Origin: Helopsaltes ochotensis
Lineage: Eukaryota; Chordata; Aves; Passeriformes; Locustellidae
Assembly (NCBI GenBank): GCA_013400155.1
Contig: VXBM01000023.1
Coordinates: 449,511 to 513,510 of the forward strand
Length of the DNA stretch: 64,000 bases
Direction: 5' to 3'
The notes under the pieces were generated by a model that saw nothing but the letters and a program-made list of their open reading frames with translations, made no database searches and was not told the origin of the DNA. Position numbers and translations under genes: made by a program. This document shows, piece after piece, positions 51,511 through 61,527 of this stretch (position 1 is its first letter; each line of letters begins with the position of its first letter).

Positions 51511-53152
51511 TCTTTAGAGAGCTATGAATAGCACCCAACATTTTTGATTCATCATTGGCTGTGGCACAAGGGGAGAAATACTTGACTCATAGTCTCACAC
51601 CTACAAACCCACTATATTTAATTCGTTTCTCTCATAAATAGAAGAAGGCATGAAGTGATTCAAGTCCCACAGAAGTGCCCTTCAGCCTTTCCATGTCCCC
51701 TCTGCCCTTCTAACCACAGGCTGAGGATCCAGAGATTAGGCTTGGTGAACTGCCAAGAACTTCTGTAGGCACTGGAGTAGCGAAAAAATTGTTCATATGG
51801 TTTGTTAAACAAACAAGCAAACAAAATGAAATGTCTACACAATTAAGCTGTTTGTTTAAAACAGGATATATTGAAGTAATTCAAGACTTTATGGATACAA
51901 ATTTGTTTACGTATTTATCCACAGTGTAACGCTCATTTAGAGATGAAGTTACTGGAGTGCTCTTAAGCTTCAAAGGCATGATTCATGGCACTCTTCTATG
52001 TTTCCTAACAACACATGGCAATATAGGTAGCCCTACAAAATAGCCATAAAATAGCTATTTGGATGCATAATAGCAAATACATACTAAACCCGGTAAATCT
52101 TGAGTAAAATCTGACAACATAGGAACCACTGGGTGCAGCTTGCTAAGGTGGTATTTTATCTATCATTCACACAAAACTATTAGTTTGACTAATGAAGTCT
52201 ACAGAACAAGGAGCTGTTTCCGTGAACAGTAGAACAAGAGGAAGAAAAAGAATCAAAATAAAATAATGTCCTGTGTAGGCTATCTTAAAACATTTTTGAC
52301 TGTTATTTCAAAATCAAATTTCCACAAATAAAGAGAAAAATTTTATTCATTGCGGCACTCTCTGCAACATCGGAAGGTTAAAAGAAAGTCATTTTGTAAC
52401 CAAGCATAAAATAGGCATTTGAAAAATGATTTAGCTGGGAAAAAACACAATTTTTTCCACATTAAGATAACTTAAGAACACCCAATTTGATTTTTATTAG
52501 ACTTCTCATATTCACTTCTGAGCTGACACATGCATGAGACATTCAGCCCCAAAGGTCACTTCTGAGAAGGCTATAAGTAACTGGAAAGAAGCACTGCAGG
52601 ATGAAATGATGGCTCACTGCTAACTATTACTGCTAGAGAGTGATGGATATTTTACTCCTGAGGCTAAGAGACAGATTCTGTAAATAAATTTTTATTTCTT
52701 GGCGGTGCCGAGAGCTGAAACATGATGTGATAGAGCTGGTTTTCCCAATGCTATCATTCGATTCAAAGAGAGTGTGGGATGGATGCTGGCAAGGCGTATG
52801 GGCCCTGAGTTGGAGGGAGCCCACCACAGGCTTTTCTCCAGGGCCAGCAGAGGATGGCACAGGGTGAGCACTGGCTCCTGGCACCACATGGGGAATGGCC
52901 AAGCCCAGTGCGGTGCTCTCCTCCTCCTGCTCGCTGCCTGCCCCAGCCGCTCAGCGCTCTGCTGAAACCTCCACTGCAACGCCCAACGCAAATGGCACTG
53001 CTCAGCCTGGCTGGGAACGCCTCATTCCCCCTCCCCAGGCTCTGGTCATTCCATGCTTTATTCTCTCCGTCCCCGCTTCTTTTTGGTGCCAACACTAGTC
53101 ACTGGAGTAGAGGTTGCTTTTAGCCCAGGGAAGAGGTGGCTTGGGGGAGGTT

Positions 53153-53441
53153 GTAGCCAGGTAAGGGTCAGTCAGTCTCCTCTCCCGCAACCAGCGACAG
53201 GACAAGAAGACAACCTCATGCGGCGCCAGAGGAGGTTTAGGTCGGATGGTAGAAGGAATTTCTTCACAAAAGGTCTGATTAGACTCTAAAATGGCCTGCC
53301 CAGGGAGGTGGTGGAGTCACCATCTCTAGAGGTGTTCAAGAAAGGACTGGACGTGGCATTTAATGCCACGATCTATTTGATTTGATGTTTGGTCAAGGGT
53401 GGACTACAACTCAGACGCCTTTTCCAACATTATTACAATAA
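53153..53441 (+). mobile_element. CR1 LINE fragment upstream of SAYSD1
   Basis: The longest CR1 copy in the window, in plus orientation. It carries in order 'CTCTCCCGCAACCAGCGACA', 'GGACAAGAAGACAACCTCAT', 'GGAGGTTTAGGTCGGAT', 'AATTTCTTCACAAAAGG', 'GCCCAGGGAGGTGGTGGAGT', 'TTCAAGAAAGGACTGGACGT' and a decayed 'GACGCCTTTTCCAACATTAT' 3' end. It is 5' truncated and non-coding. Its 3' end lies only about 125 bases before the gap in the SAYSD1 CpG island, so it sits at or inside the gene's likely promoter region. Confidence 0.93.
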
Positions 53442-53567
53442 CTGTGTGAAAACGAAACACGAGACGCCTCTGGCGAATTACAGCTTTTCCCCAGAGCGAA
53501 CCGCCGGCTCTGCTGCCCATCCCGGAGGGCGAGGAGGGGCCGACCAGCCGCCGGCGGCTGCCCACGC

Positions 53568-53880
53568 NNNNNNNNNNNNNNNNNNNNNNNNNNNNNNNNN
53601 NNNNNNNNNNNNNNNNNNNNNNNNNNNNNNNNNNNNNNNNNNNNNNNNNNNNNNNNNNNNNNNNNNNNNNNNNNNNNNNNNNNNNNNNNNNNNNNNNNNN
53701 NNNNNNNNNNNNNNNNNNNNNNNNNNNNNNNNNNNNNNNNNNNNNNNNNNNNNNNNNNNNNNNNNNNNNNNNNNNNNNNNNNNNNNNNNNNNNNNNNNNN
53801 NNNNNNNNNNNNNNNNNNNNNNNNNNNNNNNNNNNNNNNNNNNNNNNNNNNNNNNNNNNNNNNNNNNNNNNNNNNNNNNN
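53568..53880. other. assembly gap (313 N)
   Basis: 313 undetermined bases in the most GC-rich part of the window, a common failure point in avian assemblies. Long open frames drawn across the gap on either strand are artefacts of N bases. Confidence 1.
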
Positions 53881-53905
53881 GCCCCTCTCCCCGCCGCCTC
53901 TGCAG

Positions 53906-54199
53906 GTCCGTCCCGGCGCGGCGGCGGCGGCTCCGGTGTGGGCGCGCCCGCTGCTGCTGAAGGTGCTGCTGTGGGCCGTACTGCTGGCGCTGTTCGCGGA
54001 GCTGGAGCTCGGGCTGCCTTACTTCATCCTCTCCCTGCTCTACTGGATGTACGCCGGCACCCGCGGCCCCGCCGAGCGGCGGCCCGGCGAGCTCAGCGCC
54101 TACTCCGTCTTCAACCCCGGCTGCGCCGCCATCGCCGGGACGCTGAGGGCCGAGCAGCTGGAGCGGGAGCTGCACTACCGGCCCGCCGCGGGCAGCTAG
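53906..54199 (+). CDS. SAYSD1: SAYSvFN domain-containing protein 1, C-terminal part (last exon)
   Basis: An open frame of 97 residues ending in TAG at 54,197-54,199, with no ATG of its own. It is the C-terminal half of a protein of about 180 residues in mammals. I start it after the possible splice acceptor CCGCCGCCTCTGCAG (AG at 53,904-53,905); the frame is open back to the gap, so the exon could be longer. Residues 16-35 (LLLKVLLWAVLLALFAELEL) and 37-50 are hydrophobic, giving one or two membrane segments. The family signature SAYSVFNPGC is at residues 64-73 (from 54,095), followed by the usual tail with AEQLERELHYRP. Family knowledge: SAYSD1 is an ER membrane protein reported to associate with the Sec61 translocon and to recognise ribosomes and UFM1 during clearance of stalled translocation. 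The N-terminal half and start codon are missing, probably in the gap or upstream. Confidence in identity is high, in the 5' boundary moderate. Confidence 0.95.
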   Translation, partial: VRPGAAAAAPVWARPLLLKVLLWAVLLALFAELELGLPYFILSLLYWMYAGTRGPAERRPGELSAYSVFNPGCAAIAGTLRAEQLERELHYRPAAGS

Positions 54200-54336
54200 C
54201 GCCGGGCCCGCGGGCACTGCGCCGTGCCGCGCCCCCGAGGAGGGGCCGGGGCTTGGGGCAATGAAATGGGGTTTGTTCCTATGCAAAAAAACCGCCTGAG
54301 CCTTACTGCTGGCCCCGTGTGGCCCGGCCGGTCCCC

Positions 54337-54342
54337 AATAAA
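54337..54342 (+). terminator. SAYSD1: poly(A) signal of SAYSD1
   Basis: Canonical AATAAA 138 bases after the stop codon, followed by GT/TC-rich sequence (CTCTGGTCTCGTTTCC) suited to a downstream element. It predicts a short 3' UTR of about 160 bases with cleavage near 54,355-54,362. Confidence 0.85.
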
Positions 54343-54362
54343 GCCGTAGCAAAGCCTGCGCT

Positions 54363-54844
54363 CTGGTCTCGTTTCCTGGCGCCGGGCAGCTGTTTCGGCC
54401 GCTGCGGAGCGGCCCCGAGAGGCACGGCCTTGTCACAGCGGCGGCTGCCAGCGTGTCAGCTGGAGCGCTTCAGCTCCCGAGAGCTTTGCCACAGGTGACA
54501 GGAAGGCTGGCGTTTGACGACACCTGCAGTAGAAGGGCCCGCTGCTGCTCTCCCCTGCAGCGGCTGGAAACCTCATCCCAAAGAACCGACACGAAGCAAT
54601 AGCCATAGACCTAAAATAGGCTGCTGCTTTGCTTTGCAGTGGTGTCTTTCATCTAATGCAAACATCAGATTACAATTCCCTTTTTGCTTCATATTACAGT
54701 TTTCATAATTGTAAGCCCATATTACTTATTCCTGGCAAGTATATTTTTATGATCCACTGCTGTTTTTAATATGTAGATCATTGCATTGAGCCAGACCTGC
54801 TCAGCAAAGGGGTAGTCACGACTGCTCAAAGCATGTAAAAAACA
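54363..54844. other. intergenic, tail of CpG island
   Basis: The first 130 bases are still GC- and CpG-rich; after about 54,620 the sequence becomes AT-rich. No gene recognised. Confidence 0.6.
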
Positions 54845-54960
54845 CATGGATGTGGCATTTGAGAACATGTTTTAGTGTTGAGCGTGATGGTAATGCTGCA
54901 TAGACAGTTGGACTTGATGATCTTAAAGGTCTTTATCAACCATAACAATTTTATGATTTA
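54845..54960 (+). mobile_element. CR1 LINE fragment, 3' end
   Basis: A decayed CR1 3' terminus in plus orientation. The blocks 'TGGATGTGGCATTTGAGAAC', 'TTGGACTTGATGATCTTAAA' and 'GGTCTTTATCAACCATAACA' match the last part of CR1, and a remnant 'TTTTATGATTTA' stands where the terminal octamers should be. It begins about 500 bases after the SAYSD1 poly(A) signal. Confidence 0.92.
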
Positions 54961-56143
54961 TTAAGTCATCATTTTGAAGAGCAGCTGCTAGAACTTGTGT
55001 CTCTGAGGACAGAGTAAGGAGGAAAGTCACACACTGGGCTTTCAGATCCTGTTCCATTATGTCTTTTCTAATTGAACAGTTAAATGCATTGTTAAGGCTT
55101 GACTCAACCCAAGTTTCATCACTGGTGGTAGAAACAAAATAGTGGTGCTTTGAATTTAACTGGACTAGTAAGAGAGTAATAGATTAAAGCACATGTAATG
55201 TGTTCACACTGCTGAGCATCTCGCAGTATCGCTCCACAGCACTCTCACAGTTTCTCTCTTGGGCTGTTGTATCTACTCCAAGTCCTGCTATTTAAAGGCA
55301 AAACATTTTGTCATGTACACATACTCTGTCATCCTCCAGTTAAACGCCCCCAGAATTTTCATTATTCTTACTGATTCCTTTTGACTCCGTAACATGCTGC
55401 ATTTTGGACTTGATTAAGGTAGGCTCAGCAGGGTCTAAGGCCTCTTAGTAGTGGACACACAGTTGCACATATAAAGCGTTGGTTCTTTGGAAGAACCACA
55501 GACTGACTCTTTCCATTCTTTAAAAGTTTTGTAATTACAGGGTAGGAAGTAGTTAGATGATACTCAAAACACCTGTAAGCAATGGAATTTTGTGAGTTGA
55601 AACTTTATTCACAACAATAAAAATAAACAGCAGAGTGTTTATGGGGAGTTGATAATCTGTCATCTTGTACAGTTCAGTTCTGTGGGTATTTTTTAAAACA
55701 AGGAAATACATGCAAATAAATATTAAATATAAGATCCATGAAATTATAAAAATTCATAGCAGCAATGCTGGAAATAAAGTTTTCACTTGCTTTATAAACT
55801 CTAGCTGCATTTTGTCCAGGTGGATTTATAGACTCTTGTATTTAATGCTTCATGAAACAAGTTACCAAAATAAGTGAGCATGAAGCCAAAAGGCACAAGA
55901 AATAAAAATTGACACAGTTCATCTGTTCCAGTGCTTTGTGTTGGTTTGCTTATTTCATGCTACTCAAATAAATGTACATTACACATTGTGAAATAGAGAT
56001 GGCATAAATAACAAAGGCTTGTAAAAGGTTTTACTGAAGTAGATAAAGTATGATGGAGAAACTGGCATGGAGGCCTTGCTCAATCTCTAAATACACAAAT
56101 ACTGTAATTCTTCTTGGTGGCAGTTACTTCCACTGAGTTGTTT

Positions 56144-56263
56144 TGATTTGTATTATGATTTAGTGTGAAACAAGTTAAAAAAAAATTAAGTTTTTAAAGT
56201 GATCTTAATGCTGCCTCCTAGAAGTGGATGAGCAGTTCCAGAACTTCCTCTATAAAGAATGCA
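56144..56263 (+). repeat. 120-bp direct repeat, copy B
   Basis: The second copy of the sequence at 51,392-51,510, same orientation, about 4.75 kb away, roughly 1.9 kb downstream of the SAYSD1 stop. The differences are scattered substitutions and one 1-nt indel, so both copies have aged. A weaker similarity continues just downstream (TTAATTAG...CTCTGCAG at about 56,282-56,308); its counterpart lies about 340 bases upstream of copy A. Confidence 0.9.
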
Positions 56264-57679
56264 GTTTGAACAAGTAAGAGCTTAATTAGAAAAAAATTTC
56301 CTCTGCAGCCTTCTGCTTGGCTAAGACCTCACTTAGTTACCTTACTGTTCTCTTGTATTCTAACAAAGCAGAAGTCACCAGGATAAGTAATTCCTGTGGG
56401 CCCAAAGCCCTCAGTTCACAAATGAGGAGGAGGGAAAAGAACAGCTTCCTAATTCAAAAGCACATCAAGCTGTTGAATCTTGCTTTTGACAGCAACCAAG
56501 TGCAGGTTTGTTACCACACATGGAAATGCTCTCTATTCCATGTCTGTCCTCTTTCATTTGTTACACACACTTGTTTGCCCAGCACAGCAGTGAGTTAAAA
56601 CACTTCTGTAACTTCCTGTTGTCATAGCAAAACTATCATCTTGCCAACAGCTGTGCAAGCAGCAGAAACTTTTTTTCCCCAGGTTTGCACACAACTAAGC
56701 AGGACCAGCATCCACTCTTGAATAATAATGTGTGAAATTATTCCCACCAGTGTGTGTTAAGCCACAGCTGTAAATTGCATCTGTCACCATGCTGCCCTTT
56801 CCCCTGACAGTGACAATTTTTTGTACTTTTTTCCTTTTCTTAGCACTTCAGGTTAGATGTTGGATAGAAACATCAAGCATACTCTGTACGTTCAGGAAGC
56901 TAATTAATTAACTTGTAAGACAGCAGTTAACACCTGCAAGTAGTAGACAAGATTTGTACTGATGGTCACACAACACAGAAGCTAGTTACTAAATATACAG
57001 AAGAACCTGAAGTGCTTCATTCCAAAGTCAGCTTTGCAACCAATGTTAGGGAGGGAAGGCCTGGAAGCAGCCTGCAGAGAAGCCAGCAATGCTGAAGACA
57101 CATAAGCCAGCCTGAGAACTGTGGTGGATTTCTGCAGACATGTCATTCTCCCTGGAGCTCAGTTACAAGCATTAGAGCAGAAGAAGGTAACACATCCTCT
57201 TTAATTCAATTCTAACCTTATGATTGCAAAACTAATCCATGCTGTTGGCAATTAGGATTCTAATACAATGATTAAATAATCCCATGCAAAGCAATCTAGC
57301 TTCGGGCAGGAAAGATGCTGAGTTACATCCCAGAATATCCAGTCCACTTTCTTGGCAATACGGGCTGTGAATGCAAGTGCAAAGAGACTTGAAAATAGGG
57401 AGGGTTATTTCTGGTGAGCAGTTGTAACTGCTTATTACAAGAAATCTGCGAGCAGGGAGATTCTCAGAGCTAGCCTTTGGCACTTTGCCTCTTTGTTGTA
57501 AAGGGAGCTCAAGTAAGAGCAGAGTAAAGATGTCCAAAGCTTGTTATTAAGTGATGCAACGTTAACATCCTGCTTCAAAAGGTACTTCTGCTTATCCCCA
57601 GCAACTCTTGTCAACACCAGGGAGGGAACACACTACACAGTGCAGATGCAGTCACTGCACGAGCCCTTGTGATTTTAAA

Positions 57680-58140
57680 CAGACGGAAAAAAGCTCACGG
57701 AGTTCCGGATTTTTTGTTTGGAGTTGTTGGTTTTGTTTGGGTTATTTTGGAACGCCGCTGATGGGAAGCTGGCAGGCTCTGGAGGATGGCAGCCCACCCC
57801 GGGAGGGGGGGCGGGAGCTGTCCTTGGTCCTGAACCCATGCCCTGCGCAAGGGCCACCTCCCCCTCCGCGGGTGGGCACCTTGTGTCACAGAGAGAAGGA
57901 CCACGGCCCGGGGGGAAGGGAGCAGACACTGCCAACCACCGAATCTTCGCACCGAGGAGAGGTCTGCTGAGACCAGCAGTGGCCGCAAGCTGACTTCTTC
58001 CCGTGTGTTTGCACCCACAAGAAGCAGAGTAAAGCTCAGACAGGAAAGGGTTCTCTCGAAACACAAGCCATCCTTCCATCTCTGTGAACGCCTGTGTGCC
58101 CACCCGGTGGGCAGACTAGCACTGACAGTGGAAGGGCCGT
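57680..58140. promoter_or_regulatory. CpG-enriched patch, possible promoter
   Basis: About 20 CpG in 460 bases, including CCTCCGCGGGTG and CACGGCCCGGGG, in an otherwise CpG-poor region. It includes a G-quadruplex motif at 57,801-57,815 (GGGAGGGGGGGCGGG). It may be a small CpG island for an unannotated transcript. No coding sequence is recognisable beside it on either strand. Confidence 0.35.
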
Positions 58141-58291
58141 GCATGCAGGGGACATTTCCATCCATGTCAACAGAGATAACGCACACCTATTCCTAGCAGA
58201 GGACATTTCTAACAGGTACTGCATTTTTGGTTTGTTTTGGTTTGTATATTTTTTAAAGTGAAGCTTGAAGATAGCATTCAGAAGGGTTCAT

Positions 58292-58317
58292 TACCTGCTG
58301 TATATACCTGCTGTATA
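58292..58317. repeat. perfect 13-bp tandem duplication
   Basis: TACCTGCTGTATA occurs twice head to tail without mismatch. Confidence 0.9.
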
Positions 58318-59922
58318 TTGACAGACCTTCAGGATGCTGTTCTTCACCTACCCAGCACACAGATTAGCATATTTTCAACTTTAACTTTGGGAAATCCCTG
58401 CTACAAAACTGATTCTTCCCTGAAACGCACGTTGTGTCCCACTAAATTATCTTTTCCTAAAAACGGTGATGGCACCTTACCCTATCCCCAGAAAAGTCTA
58501 AATGTATTTTTTGGCAATAATCATATTCTATATCCTTATAATTTAATCAGTCGATCACTCGGCTCACCCACTCAACAGTAATAAGCCATTGACCCTGTGG
58601 TTTCAGACTGGATCAATGCTATGCTTAAGTTCTGGACCCCCGGAGGGCCTTGTGTGCAAATAGGAAGAAATTCTTTTAACTTACTTTAGACGTGACCAAT
58701 TTTTCCTCTGATGTGTTGATTACATTAGCAGATTGCTTTCCCTAGAAACCTTTGTCCAACAGCCTGCAGGCAATGAGCAGCATATGCTTAAGTTTCTTGC
58801 TGGAGATGGCAAACTTAAGCCACTTGCTTGGGTATTTAAGGGTTTTCAGGTGTATTATACAGTTCATTGTTCTCAGTCTGATTCACCTGCAGAAATCTCA
58901 GCTGAATGTGGCCTGACAAGTGGCAGCATACACACTGCTGCCTACTGTGCCCCCACTACTGATGCTGTTGGCCGGACACTTCAGAGGTTTCATGCTGCTG
59001 TCTCTCTGGACATACAAGTGTTCCAATCTCCAGCGCTCCCAACTTTTCCGAAACTCCATCTGTACCTAACAGAAGCAAAGAAAAAAACAGAAGGAATGAA
59101 TCTAGAACTAATCAGCTCTTTAAATTACTCCATCAGAAAAAAGCAAGGATACCACACTGCTGAGAAAAGCTGGAAGTGCTTTAAACCTGCAATATTATTG
59201 CTTCCAATTATCCAATTATCTCATTAATCCATTGTAGGCCATTCCACATTTAAAATAATGATGACATTCATTTTTACTTGTAGAAAAAAAAAAAAGCTCT
59301 TTTATGCACCAGAAAATCTTACCTTCATTATTTTGCTCTAAATTGTATTCACCTGCAATGCTGATTGTACTCTATGCCTTACCAGTACTAACAATTAAGC
59401 TGACTTTGCTTATCAGCCATGAAACAGCTGAAAAGACTGGCTTTCTGCTCAATATTGCACCACAGGTATTCTTACGAGTTCTAAATTCTAGTTTGATTTA
59501 AACATTATTATGTCCTGGATTATTTTTGTTCTTTGAATATTTTTTTTTCACACAAAACCAGATGTTTATTCAGAATTGAAAACAACAAAAAACAACAATC
59601 AAGCAAGCTGGAGACTTTACTGGTTTCCCATTGAAATAGCAATTACAGTATCTCATTCCAGATACTAGTTTTTCTTAAAATTAAAAAGTATGCTCCTGTA
59701 GTCACAGGTTCTGGGTTAAATGGTGTAATCTCTGCACTGGTTTGGAAGTTTATCCAGGATTTTGTAACTGCTAGACAAGAACAGAATTAGATCTTCCTGT
59801 TCCATGGGCAAAGTTCTTGCCACTTGACTGAAGTAAGAACCTCCATTAGCTTTTAACACATAAGGTAGAGGACATAAAATTTCACACTCGTTACTCTAGA
59901 TAAAGGCAGGAGTGCAACCACA

Positions 59923-59990
59923 GAAATAAGTTCATTATGGTGTGTACTTCAGCCTGGAAATAAGTTCACTGTGGGTGGGTCACTTAAGGG
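59923..59990. repeat. 34-bp imperfect tandem duplication
   Basis: GAAATAAGTTCATTATGGTG at 59,923 recurs as GAAATAAGTTCACTGTGGGT at 59,957, period 34. Similarity fades in the second half of the unit. Confidence 0.7.
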
Positions 59991-61133
59991 AGCCTTCTTT
60001 GGAGAGATGCTTTTTCTTTTATTTTAGGATCTCGTACTGACTACCAAGAGACTAAGTAGGTTGATGGCAGTTTCAGCACAGGTTTGTCATCATGCCCAGG
60101 CTGTTAAAACCTTCCTATTCTGAGGGAAACTTCATAGGGAACCTAGCTTCTGTATGTCTGCTTTCTTTGCTTGTTCACTGTGAAATACTGAATTTAGTAG
60201 TCCTAAAAAAGGAGCAAAGCCTTAAAAAACTAATTGTCTTCCCCTGGTGGAGACATCCATCAGTGCTTGTCAGCTCTGGGTACAGCCCTTGTATTGAATG
60301 TCCTGGTGGAACCAACCGTTTCTCTGTGTTTCTGACAGTCTGTCAAAATCCAGAATTTGATCTCCACCGTCACAACCAAATGGGTCAGAAGGAAAGACGA
60401 TGAGACAGATGCTTCTATTTTACCATGGTAAGGGGGTTTGTTGTGTCAAAAGGTGCACAAAGAATAATAATAATAGAAGAATGAGGGAGAATGGTCAGAT
60501 GAAGGCGGAAATGCAGGAACCATGCATGGTGTCTGCAGGAAAAGAATTGACCATGTTACCACTCCACTACTTGGCACCTTTTGTGGGCATGGAAAACAAT
60601 AAGGCAGCACTGGAAAAAAGCTGTTGTAGGCTTTTACTGGCAAATCTTGAATGAAAGCATGACCATAGTGACTGAAGAGTAAGTCAATGAGCAATAGAAA
60701 TAGGTACCTTTAGGTCAGTCCAAGGGAGGAAATAAATCTTTACTCCTGCTGCACATGACAGGCTTGAGCTATGATACAAATAGTCTGCAAAACTGAGATA
60801 AAGTGAATGGAAGATCTGAACAAAAGACTGTAGGAATGGGTCTATCTTAGGAATGGATATGATTGGCATAATATCAGTTTTCTCTCCAGGGTTAGGAAGA
60901 GGGTACCGAGCAGCTCTGCTGCCTGTGCTGAATTGAGCTTTCACCTAGATGGCTTTGAATGCATAAGCAAGGGAATTGGTTAAGATTTATTTTGCAGAGG
61001 TGGTTTCTGAGCACAGAAGTAGATCTACAGATCTTTCAGCAAAATAAGTATCCTTGTAACTTCCCTGTGTTGATAAGATTCCCCAGAAATAAGCTATACA
61101 GGAAAAAGGATACCAAAAACAAAGCTCCCATGA

Positions 61134-61527
61134 TGTGCTGATTTTGGCTGGGGTAGAATTAATTTTCTTCACAGCAGCCACTATGGGGCTGTGTTTTGAA
61201 TTTGTGCTGGAAACAGTGTTGGTAATATAGGGATGCTTTTGTTATTGCTGAGCAGGGCTCGCACAGTGCCAAGGCCTTTTCAGCTTTTCATCCTACTCTG
61301 ACAGCAGGCAGGCAGGCAGGCGTGCAAGTTGAGAGGATACCTGCCTGCCAATGGGAGGTAGTAAATGAATTCCATGTTTTGCTTCGCTTTACCCATTAAA
61401 TTTATCTTTATCTCAACCCAAGAGTTTTCTTACTTTTATTCCTTCAATTCTCTTCCCCGTCCCACCAAAGCGGAGTGAGCAAGTGGCTGCACGGTGCATA
61501 GTTGCTATCTGAGGTTAAACCATGACA
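61134..61527 (+). mobile_element. solo-type LTR of an avian endogenous retrovirus, internally shortened
   Basis: The sequence begins TGTGCTGATTTTGGCTGGGG and ends GAGGTTAAACCATGACA, keeping TG...CA ends. Between them are blocks typical of a very common avian LTR group: 'AATTTTCTTCACAGCAGCCA', 'GTGCTGGAAACAGTGTTGGT', 'CCTGCCTGCCAATGGGAGGT', 'AAATGAATTCCATGTTTTGC' and 'TTTATCTCAACCCAAGAG'. An ATTAAA signal lies at 61,395-61,400 in plus orientation. At about 390 bases it is shorter than the usual LTR of this group; the part with the TATA-type promoter appears deleted after a (GGCA)n run at about 61,304-61,321. No gag, pol or env sequence is adjacent, so this is a solo LTR left by recombination. 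I believe the group is ERVL-related, but that assignment is from memory. Confidence 0.85.
61395..61400 (+). terminator. LTR poly(A) signal
   Basis: ATTAAA inside the LTR, at the place where this LTR group carries its polyadenylation signal. It supports the plus orientation. Confidence 0.6.

Larger units (their letters stand above)
43871..53152. other. intergenic, no recognised gene
   Basis: No recognised gene. The largest open frame is 177 codons on the plus strand (46,625-47,158), without known motifs. A purine-only tract, an inverted repeat with a CTCF-like core, and one copy of a 120-bp direct repeat are listed separately. The last 450 bases (from about 52,700) become GC-richer toward the SAYSD1 CpG island but show no exon I can identify. 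Confidence 0.55.
53442..54490. promoter_or_regulatory. CpG island of SAYSD1 (interrupted by gap)
   Basis: From about 53,500 to the gap, and again from 53,881 to about 54,490, the sequence is strongly GC-rich with dense CpG, unlike the AT-rich flanks. It covers the last SAYSD1 exon and continues about 130 bases past its poly(A) signal. The promoter and first coding part of the gene are probably in the missing bases or just upstream. No TATA box was identified. Confidence 0.7.
54961..61133. other. intergenic, no recognised gene
   Basis: No gene recognised. Open frames include 164 codons on the plus strand (58,733-59,227) and 163 codons on the minus strand (57,695-58,186). Neither has a known motif, and the second lies in a GC-rich patch where stops are rare. 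Separate entries cover the second copy of the 120-bp repeat, the CpG-enriched patch and two small tandem duplications. Confidence 0.5.

Noticed and set aside
52842..52860. GGCCAGCAGAGGATGGCAC as a CTCF site upstream of SAYSD1
   Set aside because: It needs an inserted base to fit the consensus; too weak to list as a site.
1..53152. Exons of SAYSD1's mammalian neighbours (KCNK5, GLP1R, DNAH8)
   Set aside because: I looked for recognisable channel, receptor or dynein sequence and found none. In particular there is no long last exon like that of KCNK5. Local gene order cannot be confirmed.
53389..54264. 291-codon plus-strand open frame across the gap
   Set aside because: It is in a different frame from SAYSD1 and contains only N-derived and low-complexity Ala/Arg/Gly sequence.
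53411..54436. 341-codon minus-strand open frame across the gap
   Set aside because: It is held open by the 313 N bases and by GC-rich sequence antisense to SAYSD1. No known protein is recognisable in it.
58733..59227. 164-codon plus-strand open frame
   Set aside because: No recognisable protein family, and the composition looks like translated non-coding DNA.
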